Below are positions 55,675 through 64,000 of a stretch of 64,000 nucleotides of DNA, piece after piece. Numbering within the stretch: position 1 is the stretch's first letter; every line of letters starts with the position of its first letter. The stretch covers positions 2,627,001 to 2,691,000 of the forward strand of contig NZ_JACHMN010000002.1 of NCBI RefSeq assembly GCF_014204945.1, read 5' to 3'. A program made the position numbers and the translations under genes. The notes under the pieces are model-generated. The model did not search any database and was not told the origin of the DNA. It saw only the letters and a list, made by a program, of their open reading frames with translations. The stretch comes from Allocatelliglobosispora scoriae. Its GTDB lineage: Bacteria; Actinomycetota; Actinomycetes; Mycobacteriales; Micromonosporaceae.

Positions 55675-56292
55675 TCAGGCCGGGCGGGGGGTGGTGCGGC
55701 GTGGGGGCGTGCGGACGGACTGGGCGGCCTTCTCGACCAGGTCCTCGCCGTCCTTCGACTCCGAGCGGAGGCGGAACGCCGTGACGATCTCCGTGATGCC
55801 GCGGAACATCGCCGCCACCGATGCCCAGACCAGCAGCAGGATCGCCTTGCGGCCGAACCCGCCGGCCGCCCAGAAGGCGATCATGATCTCGAGGATGCCG
55901 GCGATCAGGCCGAGCCACCACAGCTCGTTGACCTTGCGCGTCAGCACCGAGGTGACGATGTCGAAGGTGCCCTTGAAGAGCAGGAACCAGCCCATCAGCG
56001 AGGCGAGCGCCCAGAACGTGTTGCCCGGGTTGAAGAGGCAGATCACGCCGGTGATGACGAAGAGCACGCCGAGCGCGATGTGCAGCCAGCGCCACGAGGT
56101 GGTCACCGAGGCGATGACGAACTCGTTGACGCCCGCCGCGATGGCGACGCAGCCGAAGAGCGTCGCGACGGTCGCGATGGAGGCCGCGTTGAAACGCAAG
56201 ATGATCAGCGACAGGATCAGCCACAGCACCCCGGTGATGAGAAAGACCCACCACCACTTGCCCGCCTGCCTGCCGGTTGCGGCGTCAGACAT
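55675..56292 (-). CDS. HdeD-family membrane protein
   Basis: 205 aa with six hydrophobic segments in three pairs, the DUF308/HdeD pattern ('WWWVFLITGVLWLILSLIIL', 'ALASLMGWFLLFKGTFDIV', 'WLGLIAGILEIMIAFWAAG'). E. coli HdeD is an acid-resistance membrane protein; the role in actinomycetes is not established. The C-terminal tail is charged and Pro-rich. Confidence 0.85.
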   Translation of the reverse strand: MSDAATGRQAGKWWWVFLITGVLWLILSLIILRFNAASIATVATLFGCVAIAAGVNEFVIASVTTSWRWLHIALGVLFVITGVICLFNPGNTFWALASLMGWFLLFKGTFDIVTSVLTRKVNELWWLGLIAGILEIMIAFWAAGGFGRKAILLLVWASVAAMFRGITEIVTAFRLRSESKDGEDLVEKAAQSVRTPPRRTTPRPA

Positions 56293-56428
56293 CTCATCCC
56301 CCTATCCCCGGAGCTCCACTTTGTCCGGAATATGAGTCATCCTCTCACCGAGCTGCCCCTAACAAACGATTTACGGCAACTTTCGTAATTGCCCTCTGCT
56401 GAGTTAATTATCCTCGGACACTGTTCGG

Positions 56429-57856
56429 GTGAAGCTTGGCCAGATCCGCGCCCTCGCACACCGGCATGCAGTGATGGCGGTGCTGCTCGCCGCCGGTGTG
56501 GCGCTGCGGGTCGCGGCGCACCTGGCCTACCCCCACGCCTTCTTCTTCCCCGACTCGCGCGGCTACGTCATGGAGTCGATGACCTGGACGCCGAGCCCGA
56601 TCCGGCCCTTCGGCTACTCGGCGTTCCTCAAGCCTTTCGTGCCCGGTGACCTGATCCACGTCGCAGCCGCCCAGCACCTGCTGGCGCTGGCGCTCGCCGT
56701 CGGGATCTACGCCTACCTGATCCGGCGCTGCGTCCGGCCGTGGATCGCCGCGCTCGGCGTCGCACCGCTGCTCATCGGCCCGAGCGAGCTGATCCTGGAG
56801 CACTTCGTGCTCGCCGAGACGCTCTTCACCGCGCTGCTCGCCGCCGGGCTGATCGCCGTGACGCTGGCCCGTCGCGGTCGCGTCCTCGCCGCGGCGAGCG
56901 CCGGACTGCTGCTCGCCCTGGCGGCGCTGACCCGCAGCGTGGGGCTGCCGATCTGCCTGGTCGGCGGCGCTTACCTGCTGCTGGGACTGCGGCGGCTCGG
57001 CTGGCGTCCACTGCTCGCCTACGGGGCGGCGCTCGCGATCCCGCTCGCCGGATACCTCGCCTGGTACCACCACGAGCGCGGCGTCTACGCATTCGGCGAG
57101 TATCAGGGCCGCTTCCTCTATGCCCGGGTGATGACGATCGCCGACTGCGAGCGCCTCACCCTGCCCGAACCCGAACGCCGCCTCTGCACGCCCGACGACC
57201 CGACCCAGCGCCCCACCCGCATCGACTCCTATGTCTGGTCGCCGGACAGCCCGGCCCGCCGCTTCTACCCCGGCGTCGCGGACGACGGCACGCTCGGCTC
57301 GTTCGCCCGCCAGGTGATCACAAACCAACCAGCCGGGTACGCCGCCATGGTGCTCCGGGAGACCCTCTGGCACTTCGCCCCGGTCTGGCGCCCGCAGGAT
57401 CCCGCGAACACCTGCCACGACCAGCGCTGGCTCCCCGCGATCCGGGCCGGTGTCGGCTGCGCACCGCCGTACTACCCGCCGACGGCGAACCCGGCCGACC
57501 GACCGGCGCAGCTGCCCGGGCACGCCACCGTCGCGAGCACTGCGCTGACCGGTTACGGCCGCAGCCAGCTCGCCTACGGCCCGCTCGCCGGGATGGCGCT
57601 GGTCTGGATCGTCGTCGCCACCGTGATCGGCCGCCGCCGGGGCAGCCGCGAGGCGCTGCTCTTCGGAACGGCCGGTCTCGTCCTCATCATCACCTCGGTC
57701 GCCACCAGCATGTTCGAGGTCCGTTACGCCCTGCCGGCCCTGCCGCTGATCGCCATGGGCGCCGCCCTCGCCACGCGCTTCCTCACCAGTCGAGCCGTGC
57801 CCGCACAGGTGTCACGGGCCGCACAACCCGCCGGATCGGAATCGCTGCATGGATGA
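56429..57856 (+). CDS. GT-C type membrane glycosyltransferase-like protein
   Basis: 475 aa. About ten hydrophobic segments and an early 'FFFPDSRGYVMESM' loop, resembling the acidic loop of GT-C/GT39-like mannosyl- or arabinosyltransferases; a large extracytoplasmic loop (residues about 220-330) has several cysteines. It overlaps a GT2 gene by 8 bp whose product could make the polyprenyl-phosphate sugar it uses. Start: GTG at 56429. The exact activity is not known. Confidence 0.72.
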   Translation: MKLGQIRALAHRHAVMAVLLAAGVALRVAAHLAYPHAFFFPDSRGYVMESMTWTPSPIRPFGYSAFLKPFVPGDLIHVAAAQHLLALALAVGIYAYLIRRCVRPWIAALGVAPLLIGPSELILEHFVLAETLFTALLAAGLIAVTLARRGRVLAAASAGLLLALAALTRSVGLPICLVGGAYLLLGLRRLGWRPLLAYGAALAIPLAGYLAWYHHERGVYAFGEYQGRFLYARVMTIADCERLTLPEPERRLCTPDDPTQRPTRIDSYVWSPDSPARRFYPGVADDGTLGSFARQVITNQPAGYAAMVLRETLWHFAPVWRPQDPANTCHDQRWLPAIRAGVGCAPPYYPPTANPADRPAQLPGHATVASTALTGYGRSQLAYGPLAGMALVWIVVATVIGRRRGSREALLFGTAGLVLIITSVATSMFEVRYALPALPLIAMGAALATRFLTSRAVPAQVSRAAQPAGSESLHG

Positions 57857-59054
57857 CCAGATCGAAGTCACCGTCCTGCTGCCCTGTCTCAACGAGGCCG
57901 AGACGCTGGAGGTCTGCGTACGAAAGGCGCTGGGCAGCCTCGCCGAGCTCGGCGTCCGGGGTGAGGTACTCGTCAGCGACAACGGCTCGACCGACGGCTC
58001 GCAGGCGATCGCCGTGGCGGCCGGGGCCCGGGTGGTGCACGCGCCGATCCCCGGCTATGGCGGCGCACTGCTCAACGGCGTCGAGCACGCCCGGGGCCGA
58101 TACGTGATCATGGCGGATGCGGACGACTCCTACGACCTGGGCAACCTCGGCCCCTTCATCACCGAGCTGCGAGCGGGGCACGACGTCGTGATGGGCAACC
58201 GGTTCCGCGGCGGCATCGCCCCCGGTGCCATGCCGGCGCTGCACCGGTACCTCGGCAACCCCGTCCTCTCCTGGCTGGGCCGGGTGCTCTTCGGTCTGCG
58301 CGACGTGCGCGACTTCCACTGCGGCATGCGGGGCTTCCGGACCGATCGGCTCCGGGAGCTGCACCTGTGCATGCCGGGGATGGAGTTCGCGTCCGAGATG
58401 GTCGTGCGGGCGTCGCTCAACGGCTACGACCTGGTCGAGGTGCCGACGACGCTGCGCCCCGACGGCAGGAGCCGTCCGCCGCACCTGCGTACGTGGCGCG
58501 ACGGCTGGCGGCACCTGCGCTTCCTGCTCGTCTTCGCACCCCAGCGCATCGTGGTCTGGCCCGGACTGTTCCTGCTGCTCCTGGGGCTGGCCGGGGCGGT
58601 GGCCCTGGTGCCGGGTCCGGTCCGGCTCGGTGCCGTGCGCACCGACATCAACACGCTCGTCTACGCCTGCCTGGCGATCCTCGTCGGTGCGCAGCTCGTC
58701 CTCTTCGGCGGGCTGGCGCAGCTCTACGGTCGGCATGAGGGGATCACCCGGGGTGTGCGGCTGCAGCGCTGGGTGAAGGCGCTGCGCTTCGAGCGGTGCC
58801 TGCTGACGGGACTGGGCCTGATCGCCGCGGGTGCGGTCGGCACGGCCCTGGCGCTGGGCCAGTGGGGCAGCGCGGGCTTCGGCGATCTCGATCCGACGGG
58901 GACGATCCGCATCGTGCTGCCGAGCGCGACGGCGATCGCGGTCGGCGTACTCGTCATCTTCGCCGGACTCCTCGCGAGCCTGCTCACCCTGCGCGGCATC
59001 GCCCCCGAGCACGCCGCGGCCTCCCGTCACGTTTTGCAGCAAAGCGTGGTGTAG
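57849..59054 (+). CDS. Family 2 glycosyltransferase (dolichol-phosphate mannosyltransferase-like)
   Basis: 401 aa. The GT2 domain has 'VLLPCLNEAETLEVCV', 'SDNGSTDGSQ' and the DXD region 'IMADADDSYDL'; four C-terminal hydrophobic helices follow. It probably transfers a sugar to polyprenyl phosphate. The last residues ('RHVLQQSVV') and the stop codon TAG at 59052-59054 lie in a family A repeat, so the C-terminal tail is repeat-encoded. Confidence 0.87.
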   Translation: MDDQIEVTVLLPCLNEAETLEVCVRKALGSLAELGVRGEVLVSDNGSTDGSQAIAVAAGARVVHAPIPGYGGALLNGVEHARGRYVIMADADDSYDLGNLGPFITELRAGHDVVMGNRFRGGIAPGAMPALHRYLGNPVLSWLGRVLFGLRDVRDFHCGMRGFRTDRLRELHLCMPGMEFASEMVVRASLNGYDLVEVPTTLRPDGRSRPPHLRTWRDGWRHLRFLLVFAPQRIVVWPGLFLLLLGLAGAVALVPGPVRLGAVRTDINTLVYACLAILVGAQLVLFGGLAQLYGRHEGITRGVRLQRWVKALRFERCLLTGLGLIAAGAVGTALALGQWGSAGFGDLDPTGTIRIVLPSATAIAVGVLVIFAGLLASLLTLRGIAPEHAAASRHVLQQSVV

Positions 59055-59091
59055 ATCGCGACCTACACCACGCTTTGCTGCAAAACGTGAC
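59026..59091. repeat. Family A repeat, copy 7 (66 bp, fully symmetric)
   Basis: Same arms as copy 1. The loop (TGTAGATCGCGACCTACA) is itself nearly palindromic, so the arms extend to 29 bp with an 8-nt loop. It overlaps the 3' end of the glycosyltransferase gene. Confidence 0.9.
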
Positions 59092-59200
59092 GAGGGGTGG
59101 CCCCGGGCCCGACGGAGCGGTTTTCATGTTTTGGCCGGCTGGGAGCGAGCGGGCGGACATGATGGGCGAGAGGGAAAGGCCCGCGACGAAGGGAATGACC

Positions 59201-59629
59201 ATGACTACCGCACGTGACATGATGCACCTGGGTGCCGAGTGCGTGCCCATGCACGAGAGCCTCGACCGCGCGGCGCAGATCATGCGCGACAAGCAGGTGG
59301 GCTCGCTGCCGATCTGCGGCGAGGACAACAAGCTCAAGGGCATCCTGACCGACCGCGACATCGTGATCAAGTGCATCGCCGCAGGCCACGACCCGTCCAA
59401 GATGACCGCCGGCGACCTGGCCCAGGGCAAGGCGATCTACGTCTCGGCCGACGCCGACGAGGACGAGGTCCTCGCGCTGATGGAGAAGAACAAGATCCGT
59501 CGCGTACCGGTGATCGAGGAGCACATGCTGATCGGCATGATCAGCGAGGCCGACCTGGCCCAGCACCTCACCGAGGAGAAGCTGGCCCACTTCGTCAGCG
59601 CGATAACGAAGGCGCCGCCGTCGAAGTGA
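59201..59629 (+). CDS. CBS-domain pair protein
   Basis: 142 aa consisting of two CBS domains ('CVPMHESLDRAAQIMRDKQV', 'LTDRDIVIKC'; 'YVSADADEDEVLALMEKNKI', 'MISEADLAQHL'). Such stand-alone CBS pairs bind adenine nucleotides and act as energy or redox sensors. The ATG at 59201 is preferred over 59195 because GAAGGG lies 7 bp upstream. Its last 35 bp overlap the convergent gene at 59595. Confidence 0.88.
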   Translation: MTTARDMMHLGAECVPMHESLDRAAQIMRDKQVGSLPICGEDNKLKGILTDRDIVIKCIAAGHDPSKMTAGDLAQGKAIYVSADADEDEVLALMEKNKIRRVPVIEEHMLIGMISEADLAQHLTEEKLAHFVSAITKAPPSK

Positions 59630-60776
59630 GGCTGGGTGACGGCGCCCTGGTCAGCAGCGGTGGCGGATCGCTCGTCGGTGGCGGCGACGGGTCCACCGGG
59701 TCGAAGAGCGCGAGCCGGGGGTCGAGCGCCAGCAGCGTGGTCTGCGCGCCGAGCGGTGCCCGGGGCCGCGTCGCCGGCAGGGCTCCGCGTACGTCGGGCG
59801 TGTTGGTGATGTTGACCGAGATCATCGTGTATCCGGTGTAGACGACCACCGACCACAGCTCGGCGTCGGCGCCCATGAGGAATCCGGCCGCCGTGGTGGC
59901 CGGCATCTCGCGCAGGCCGTACTGCTCCATCACCTCGCCCCGATTGCCCAGGCTGCTGAGCTTGCAGAACGACAGCCGATCGCAGTGGTCGCGGTCGGGC
60001 AGCCGGGTCGAGGGCGCGATGGTGATGGTGATCGTGCCGATCCAGTTGCCGTTGAAGGTCCGGACGCTCACCGTCATCGCACCCGGTGCGACCTCGGGGT
60101 CCGGCAGCGCGGCGAGCGGCCGCGCGTCGCCCTTGTCGGCGAGCCCGAGGTTGACCCGCTGCAGGCCGACCGGGTTGACGAGGGTCAGGAAGCGCTCGGC
60201 GATCGCGCAGGAGACCTTCTCCGCGGCGATCGTCGGCAGCGGCACCGGCTGCGGCAGCGGCAGGTCGAGCACGGCGAGCCGGTCGAGGCCGTAATCGGCG
60301 AGGATCGGCAGGCTCGGCTCCGCGATGGCGGTGGGTGCCGGAGCGCCGTCCATGCAGCCGGGGACGGGCGGCACGACACCGCCCCCGCCACCCGGTCGCA
60401 GCAGCAGCAGCGCCCAGCCGATGGTCATGGTGAGGACCACCGACATCGTCGCGCCGATGATCCTGGTGCGCCGCCGCAGCCGCCGGCCGGCCACGATCAG
60501 CTCGTCGGACGCGACGCCCAGCGGCGGCTCCAGCTCCTCGGGCGGTGCGGCCCGGTGGTGGCGTCGAAGAGCGAAGAGCAAGGTCCGCTGGGTGTACGCC
60601 TCCGGCGGCTCGATGCCGATCTGCGGCCAGTGCCGGTAGAGGCGGACGAGGGTGCGCTGGACGATCCGCTCGGCGAGCTCCCAGTCCCCGCACCTCTCGT
60701 AGGCCTGCCTGCGCAGCGCCCACGCCGAGGCCGTGACGAACTCGGCGTAGTCGTCCTCCCACTGGCGCATGCGCAC
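59595..60776 (-). CDS. Sigma-70 region-2-like domain fused to a membrane anchor and extracellular domain
   Basis: 393 aa. Residues about 7-70 look like region 2 of SigE-type ECF sigma factors ('DDYAEFVTASAWALRRQAY', 'AERIVQRTLVRLYRHWPQI'). There is no region 4. A transmembrane helix follows at about 105-127 ('IIGATMSVVLTMTIGWALLLL'), then a Gly/Pro linker and an extracellular domain of about 220 residues with cysteines and a Pro/Ser-rich tail. It could be a membrane-tethered decoy or anti-sigma-like regulator. Start at GTG 60776 or ATG 60770. Confidence 0.7.
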   Translation of the reverse strand: MRMRQWEDDYAEFVTASAWALRRQAYERCGDWELAERIVQRTLVRLYRHWPQIGIEPPEAYTQRTLLFALRRHHRAAPPEELEPPLGVASDELIVAGRRLRRRTRIIGATMSVVLTMTIGWALLLLRPGGGGGVVPPVPGCMDGAPAPTAIAEPSLPILADYGLDRLAVLDLPLPQPVPLPTIAAEKVSCAIAERFLTLVNPVGLQRVNLGLADKGDARPLAALPDPEVAPGAMTVSVRTFNGNWIGTITITIAPSTRLPDRDHCDRLSFCKLSSLGNRGEVMEQYGLREMPATTAAGFLMGADAELWSVVVYTGYTMISVNITNTPDVRGALPATRPRAPLGAQTTLLALDPRLALFDPVDPSPPPTSDPPPLLTRAPSPSLTSTAAPSLSR

Positions 60777-60843
60777 ACATTGGCAAGTAGGACTCTATTA
60801 ATCAAGCAGCTCCCAGATCGGCCGACCGGCGATCCAATCAAAG

Positions 60844-61926
60844 TTGGCCCCTCATGGACTTGCACGCAGGCACACCTTCGTACTCCTACCATCGCTCATG
60901 GGCACCGGTCTGGTATTCCTGATGCTCGCCGGTCTCGCCGTCGGGCCGACCTCAGCGGTGGCCGCAGCGAGCTGCTCGGGCGACTACTACCTGGTCCGCG
61001 GGACCGCCTTCATCAAGGTCGACGGCGGGTCGCGTTCCACCGTCGCGCACCTGCCGGGGCTCGTCAACGCCCTCGGATACGCCCGTGACCAGGGACTCTT
61101 CTACGGAATCTCGGGCAGCCGGATCGTCACGGTCGATCCGTCGGGCCACCTCGTCAACCGCGGCCCGGCACCGCAGGGGCTGCAGAGCGCCTATGTCGGC
61201 ACGGTCGCGGGCCACAGCTGGTACCTGCGCCGCACCTATGACCTCTTCGTCGTGGAGGTGGACCCGCAGGCACCGGGCTACCTCTCGGTCACCCGCAGGG
61301 TGCAGCTCCAATCCAACCCGTCGCTCGGCGACTGGGACCGCAACCCCGGCGACGGCGACCTCTACGGCGTCGACGGCTCGGGTGGGACGGCCAAGCTGAC
61401 CAGGGTGGATCCGGGCAGCGGCGCGGTCACCACGACACCGCTGCCGAGTTCGGTGTGGCACGGGACCTATGGCGCGGTCGCGATCGACAACGGGGTGCTG
61501 CACGCGCTGCTCAACCAGACCGGCCGCCTCTACCACATACCGCTGAGCAATCCGACCGCCGTGACCTGGACCGACATCGGCTTCTTCCCGGTCAACTCCG
61601 ACGCCGCGAGGTGCCTGCCCGCTTCTCCGCCACCGCCGCCTCCCCCACCGCCGCCACCCAGCCCGTCCCCGTCGCCGAGCCCGTCGCGCTCACCGGCCCC
61701 GGCGCCCGCGCCGCTGCCCCCGCGCGCCGACCCGCCCGCACCCAGCCCCTCACCGAAACCCACCCCCTCACCGGTACGCCTGGAGAAGTCCACCCCTCCT
61801 CCAGCCTTTCGACCGCTGCCCAAGCCGTCGCCGAAGTTGCCGGTGACGCTGACCTTCCTCACCGCGGCGCTGATTCCGGCGATCATCGCGGCGGGGCGGG
61901 GAGCGGTCCGGATCCGCCGCCGCTGA
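60844..61926 (+). CDS. Secreted, C-terminally anchored protein with a DUF6923-like domain and Pro-rich stalk
   Basis: 360 aa if started at the TTG at 60844; an ATG at 60898 gives 342 aa, but the earlier start adds a basic n-region to the signal peptide ('LVFLMLAGLAVGPTSAVAAAS'). The middle (to about residue 255) has repeated 'G.LYGVDGSGG..LTRVDPGSG' blades like DUF6923/beta-propeller proteins. A polyproline/Ser-Pro stalk (nt about 61620-61830) leads to a C-terminal helix and 'RIRRR'. A cell-surface display role is inferred. Confidence 0.7.
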   Translation: MAPHGLARRHTFVLLPSLMGTGLVFLMLAGLAVGPTSAVAAASCSGDYYLVRGTAFIKVDGGSRSTVAHLPGLVNALGYARDQGLFYGISGSRIVTVDPSGHLVNRGPAPQGLQSAYVGTVAGHSWYLRRTYDLFVVEVDPQAPGYLSVTRRVQLQSNPSLGDWDRNPGDGDLYGVDGSGGTAKLTRVDPGSGAVTTTPLPSSVWHGTYGAVAIDNGVLHALLNQTGRLYHIPLSNPTAVTWTDIGFFPVNSDAARCLPASPPPPPPPPPPPSPSPSPSPSRSPAPAPAPLPPRADPPAPSPSPKPTPSPVRLEKSTPPPAFRPLPKPSPKLPVTLTFLTAALIPAIIAAGRGAVRIRRR

Positions 61927-61948
61927 ACATCCACATAGGAGGATTTCG

Positions 61949-62716
61949 ATGACCGGACTCATGGGGTGGATGGTCGTGGTGCTCGGCGCCGCCGCCCTCT
62001 CCACGATCGGTTTCCTGCTGGTCACCAAGTACGTGCCGGAGCGATGGCTGCTCGCGGACGCCGATGCCGCGGGCGCGCTCTACGCCACGATCGGCATGGT
62101 CTACGCGATCCTGATCGCGATCGCGGCCATCGCCGTCTGGGAGCCGCACACCGAGGCGAGCCAGACCACCGAACGGGAGGCCGCCGACATGACGGAGGCC
62201 TACTGGTCGGCGCGCGGGTTGCCGGAGCCGGCCCAGTCGGCCGTGCGGATGCTGATCACGCGCTACGTCCACGAGGTGATCGACTCGGAGTGGGCCGCGA
62301 TGAAGCAGCACCACACGTCGAGCCCGGCCGCCGAGGCCGCCTTCGCGGACCTGCGCAGCCACGTCGAGTCGCTCACGCCGGTCGGCGATCGCGAGGAGGC
62401 GGCCTATGAGCAGGTCGCGGGGCGGATCGCCGACGCGGCGGACGCCCGGCGGACGAGGATCACCGTCGCCGACAAGGGCATGCTCGCGCTGCTCTGGCCG
62501 ATCCTGATCGGCGGCGGGCTGATCAGCGTCGCCTTCCTCTACCTCTTCGGGATGCGGCCCAACTTCCCCAACGGACTGATGATGGCGACCGTAGGCGGAA
62601 TGCTGGCATTGGTCATCCTCGTTATATACCAACTTGAATACCCGTTCAGCCGAGGTCTGAGCATCGGGCCTGAGTCGTTTCACACCATGCTGACGCAGGT
62701 CGGAGGCATGACGTAG
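61949..62716 (+). CDS. DUF4239 membrane protein
   Basis: 255 aa. Two N-terminal helices, a soluble middle with helical segments ('AYWSARGLPEPAQSAVRML'), and two C-terminal helices, as in the DUF4239 (bestrophin-like) family. Function unknown. A strong SD (AGGAGG) lies before the ATG. Confidence 0.82.
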   Translation: MTGLMGWMVVVLGAAALSTIGFLLVTKYVPERWLLADADAAGALYATIGMVYAILIAIAAIAVWEPHTEASQTTEREAADMTEAYWSARGLPEPAQSAVRMLITRYVHEVIDSEWAAMKQHHTSSPAAEAAFADLRSHVESLTPVGDREEAAYEQVAGRIADAADARRTRITVADKGMLALLWPILIGGGLISVAFLYLFGMRPNFPNGLMMATVGGMLALVILVIYQLEYPFSRGLSIGPESFHTMLTQVGGMT

Positions 62717-62794
62717 CGCTATGTACATCCGGGCCCGCGGTCCCTACGATGGGGGCTATCGCCGCTTTTGTGGCGATTTGCCCGGAGGTGCGTT

Positions 62795-63910
62795 GTGGTC
62801 GTTGACCTACCCCTAGGCCGACGAATAGAGCTGGCCCGTCGGCGGCGCGGGCTCTCGCGACAAACTCTCGGCGGCCTCATCGGCCGCAGCTCCGAATGGA
62901 TACGCCAGGTCGAGCGGGAGGAGCGTTCGGTGGACCGGCTCTCCGTCCTGCTCGCCCTGGCCCGCGTTCTCCGCGTCGGCGACATCGGCGGCTTCCTCGG
63001 CAGCGCCCTGCCGCAGGCGGCACCGCTGCCGCCGCCCGACACCCGAGTGGGGCCGCTCCGCGACCTGCTCTACGCACCCGCGCCCCTGCCGGTCACCGCG
63101 GCGGACCAGGACCGCCGGGCACTCGACTCGGCCACGGCAGCGTGGACGGGGTCCGAGCGCCCCTACTATGAGGCGCTGCGGCAGCTCCCGCCGATCCTCA
63201 TCGAGGTGCCCGGCGACGAGCTGGCGGCGGGGGCCTACCGGCTCGCGGCGGAGGTGCTCCGCCACCTCGACGAGCTGCCGCTCTCGCTGCTCGCCGCCGA
63301 GCGGGCCGTCGCCGCCGCCCGCCGGCACGGTGAACCGCTCGGGGAGGCCGAGTCCATCCGCGGCTTCGCCGAGACGCTGCTGCGGCTGCGCCATCCCGCT
63401 CAGGCGCAGCGCCTCTGCCTCGACGCGGTCACGGCTCTGCGGGCCCGGCGACCGGAGTCCGACGCAGCCGGGGGCGATGCGCTCGGCGGGCTCTACCTGA
63501 CCGCCGCCGAGGGGGCCATTGTGGACGGCGATCACGCGGCCGGCGTACACCTCATGGGAACAGCGCGACTCGCGGCCCGGCGGCCGGAGACGGAGGCCCA
63601 GGTCGTGCGGCTGACCCTGCTCCTGGGCCGGACGCGGCCCGCACTGCGGCTCGCCGAGACCGTGGATGCGGAGGCGATCGCGGGGCGGTCGGCGCGAGCG
63701 CGCCACTACATCACCGTGGCGCGCGCGCACGCCGGCGAGGACAGCCCGGAGGCGGTGGTCTTCGCGCTCGGCAAGGCGGAGATCGCGTGCGCGGAGGAGC
63801 TGCGCTTCAACACCGACGCCCGCAGCACGATCCGTGACCTGCTGGAACGACCCAATGCGCTCATCCGCGCCGACGTCCTGGCGCTCGCCGAGCGATGCGG
63901 TCTGCTGTGA
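62795..63910 (+). CDS. XRE-family transcriptional regulator with C-terminal helical repeat domain
   Basis: 371 aa from the GTG at 62795, chosen because GGAGG lies 6 bp upstream; a TTG at 62768 is less likely. The N-terminal HTH is 'RIELARRRRGLSRQTLGGLIGRS' (cited in part) and 'WIRQVEREER'. The remaining 300 residues are Ala/Leu/Arg-rich helices resembling TPR arrays, as in many actinomycete orphan regulators. The target is unknown. Confidence 0.8.
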   Translation: MVVDLPLGRRIELARRRRGLSRQTLGGLIGRSSEWIRQVEREERSVDRLSVLLALARVLRVGDIGGFLGSALPQAAPLPPPDTRVGPLRDLLYAPAPLPVTAADQDRRALDSATAAWTGSERPYYEALRQLPPILIEVPGDELAAGAYRLAAEVLRHLDELPLSLLAAERAVAAARRHGEPLGEAESIRGFAETLLRLRHPAQAQRLCLDAVTALRARRPESDAAGGDALGGLYLTAAEGAIVDGDHAAGVHLMGTARLAARRPETEAQVVRLTLLLGRTRPALRLAETVDAEAIAGRSARARHYITVARAHAGEDSPEAVVFALGKAEIACAEELRFNTDARSTIRDLLERPNALIRADVLALAERCGLL

Positions 63911-63933
63911 TATTCCACATAGGAATAAGAAGG

Positions 63934-63961
63934 AAAGTCCACTCTATAGAGTGCTTTTCTT
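63934..63961 (+). terminator. Intrinsic terminator after the XRE gene
   Basis: The perfect palindrome CACTCTATAGAGTG (63940-63953) is followed by CTTTTCTT. It lies in a markedly AT-rich stretch (63911-64000) unlike the rest of the window. Confidence 0.7.
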
Positions 63962-64000
63962 GGCAATGAAACGTAAACCTGGTGAAATTTCCACCAAGTA

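Noticed and set aside
57783-59042. 419-codon minus-strand open frame across the GT2 gene
   Set aside because: Low-complexity shadow with no domain; the plus-strand GT2 motifs are intact.

Overview
The window is very GC-rich, densely packed, and uses GTG starts, ATGA/GTGA stop-start overlaps and TetR, RpiR and PucR type regulators. This is an actinomycete chromosome. The order pncB / clpS-DUF2017-mec-cysO-cysM / murI-MBL-rph-rdgB matches the Mycobacterium tuberculosis Rv1330c-Rv1341 region. The rest (hut operon, SigE-like sequence, many small regulators) fits a Micromonosporaceae-like genome, but the genus is inferred, not shown. No tRNA, rRNA, CRISPR array, prophage or transposase gene was seen.

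Layout. 1-2301: 3' part of a secreted beta-domain protein. 2449-7238: trypsin-like protease, then a MoxR/DUF58/VWA/VWA operon. 7251-11432: SRPBCC/DUF4166 pair behind a palindromic operator, EEP-family membrane protein, methyltransferase, MOSC protein. 11486-19201: histidine utilisation operon (RpiR regulator, hutU, M20 amidohydrolase, hutF, hutI, hutH). 19691-22380: SDR, FAD monooxygenase and divergent TetR. 22880-30516: housekeeping block (rdgB, rph, MBL phosphodiesterase-like, murI, cysM, cysO, mec, DUF2017, clpS, pncB). 30639-35711: MFS, dimethylargininase, nicotinamidase, cytochrome oxidase subunit I. 36074-41659: hydroxyproline catabolic operon with divergent PucR regulator. 41987-47774: MFS/TetR pair, HDAC-family deacetylase, P1 peptidase and two anchored unknowns. 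47759-55568: five-gene oligopeptide ABC importer divergent from an oligopeptidase. 55675-63910: HdeD, two glycosyltransferases, a CBS protein, a sigma-region-2/membrane fusion, a proline-rich surface protein, DUF4239 and an XRE regulator.

The most unusual content is a set of interspersed palindromic repeats. Family A has a fixed length of 66 bp (7 copies). Family B is a roughly 35-bp unit, usually an inverted pair like terminal inverted repeats (10 units). Family C is 75 bp (3 copies), family D 73 bp (2 copies), and E is a single long hairpin. They nest into two composite islands (19312-19670 and 22395-22865) with 7-bp tandem arrays. They occupy nearly every convergent gene junction that has room, and they lie inside reading frames: hutF (A plus B) and the oligopeptidase (a B pair), without breaking the frame. 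They also supply stop codons to the deacetylase gene and to a glycosyltransferase. No mobilising enzyme is visible, so they look like non-autonomous elements, in part protein-coding, reminiscent of Rickettsia palindromic elements or REP/MITE families.

Other points of interest: a CysO-like sulfur carrier with a 13-residue hydrophobic tail after its Gly-Gly; a sigma-70 region-2-like domain fused to a membrane anchor; a hydroxyproline oxidoreductase subunit starting inside a truncated [2Fe-2S] domain; and a peptide-binding protein with a C-terminal membrane anchor instead of a lipobox.
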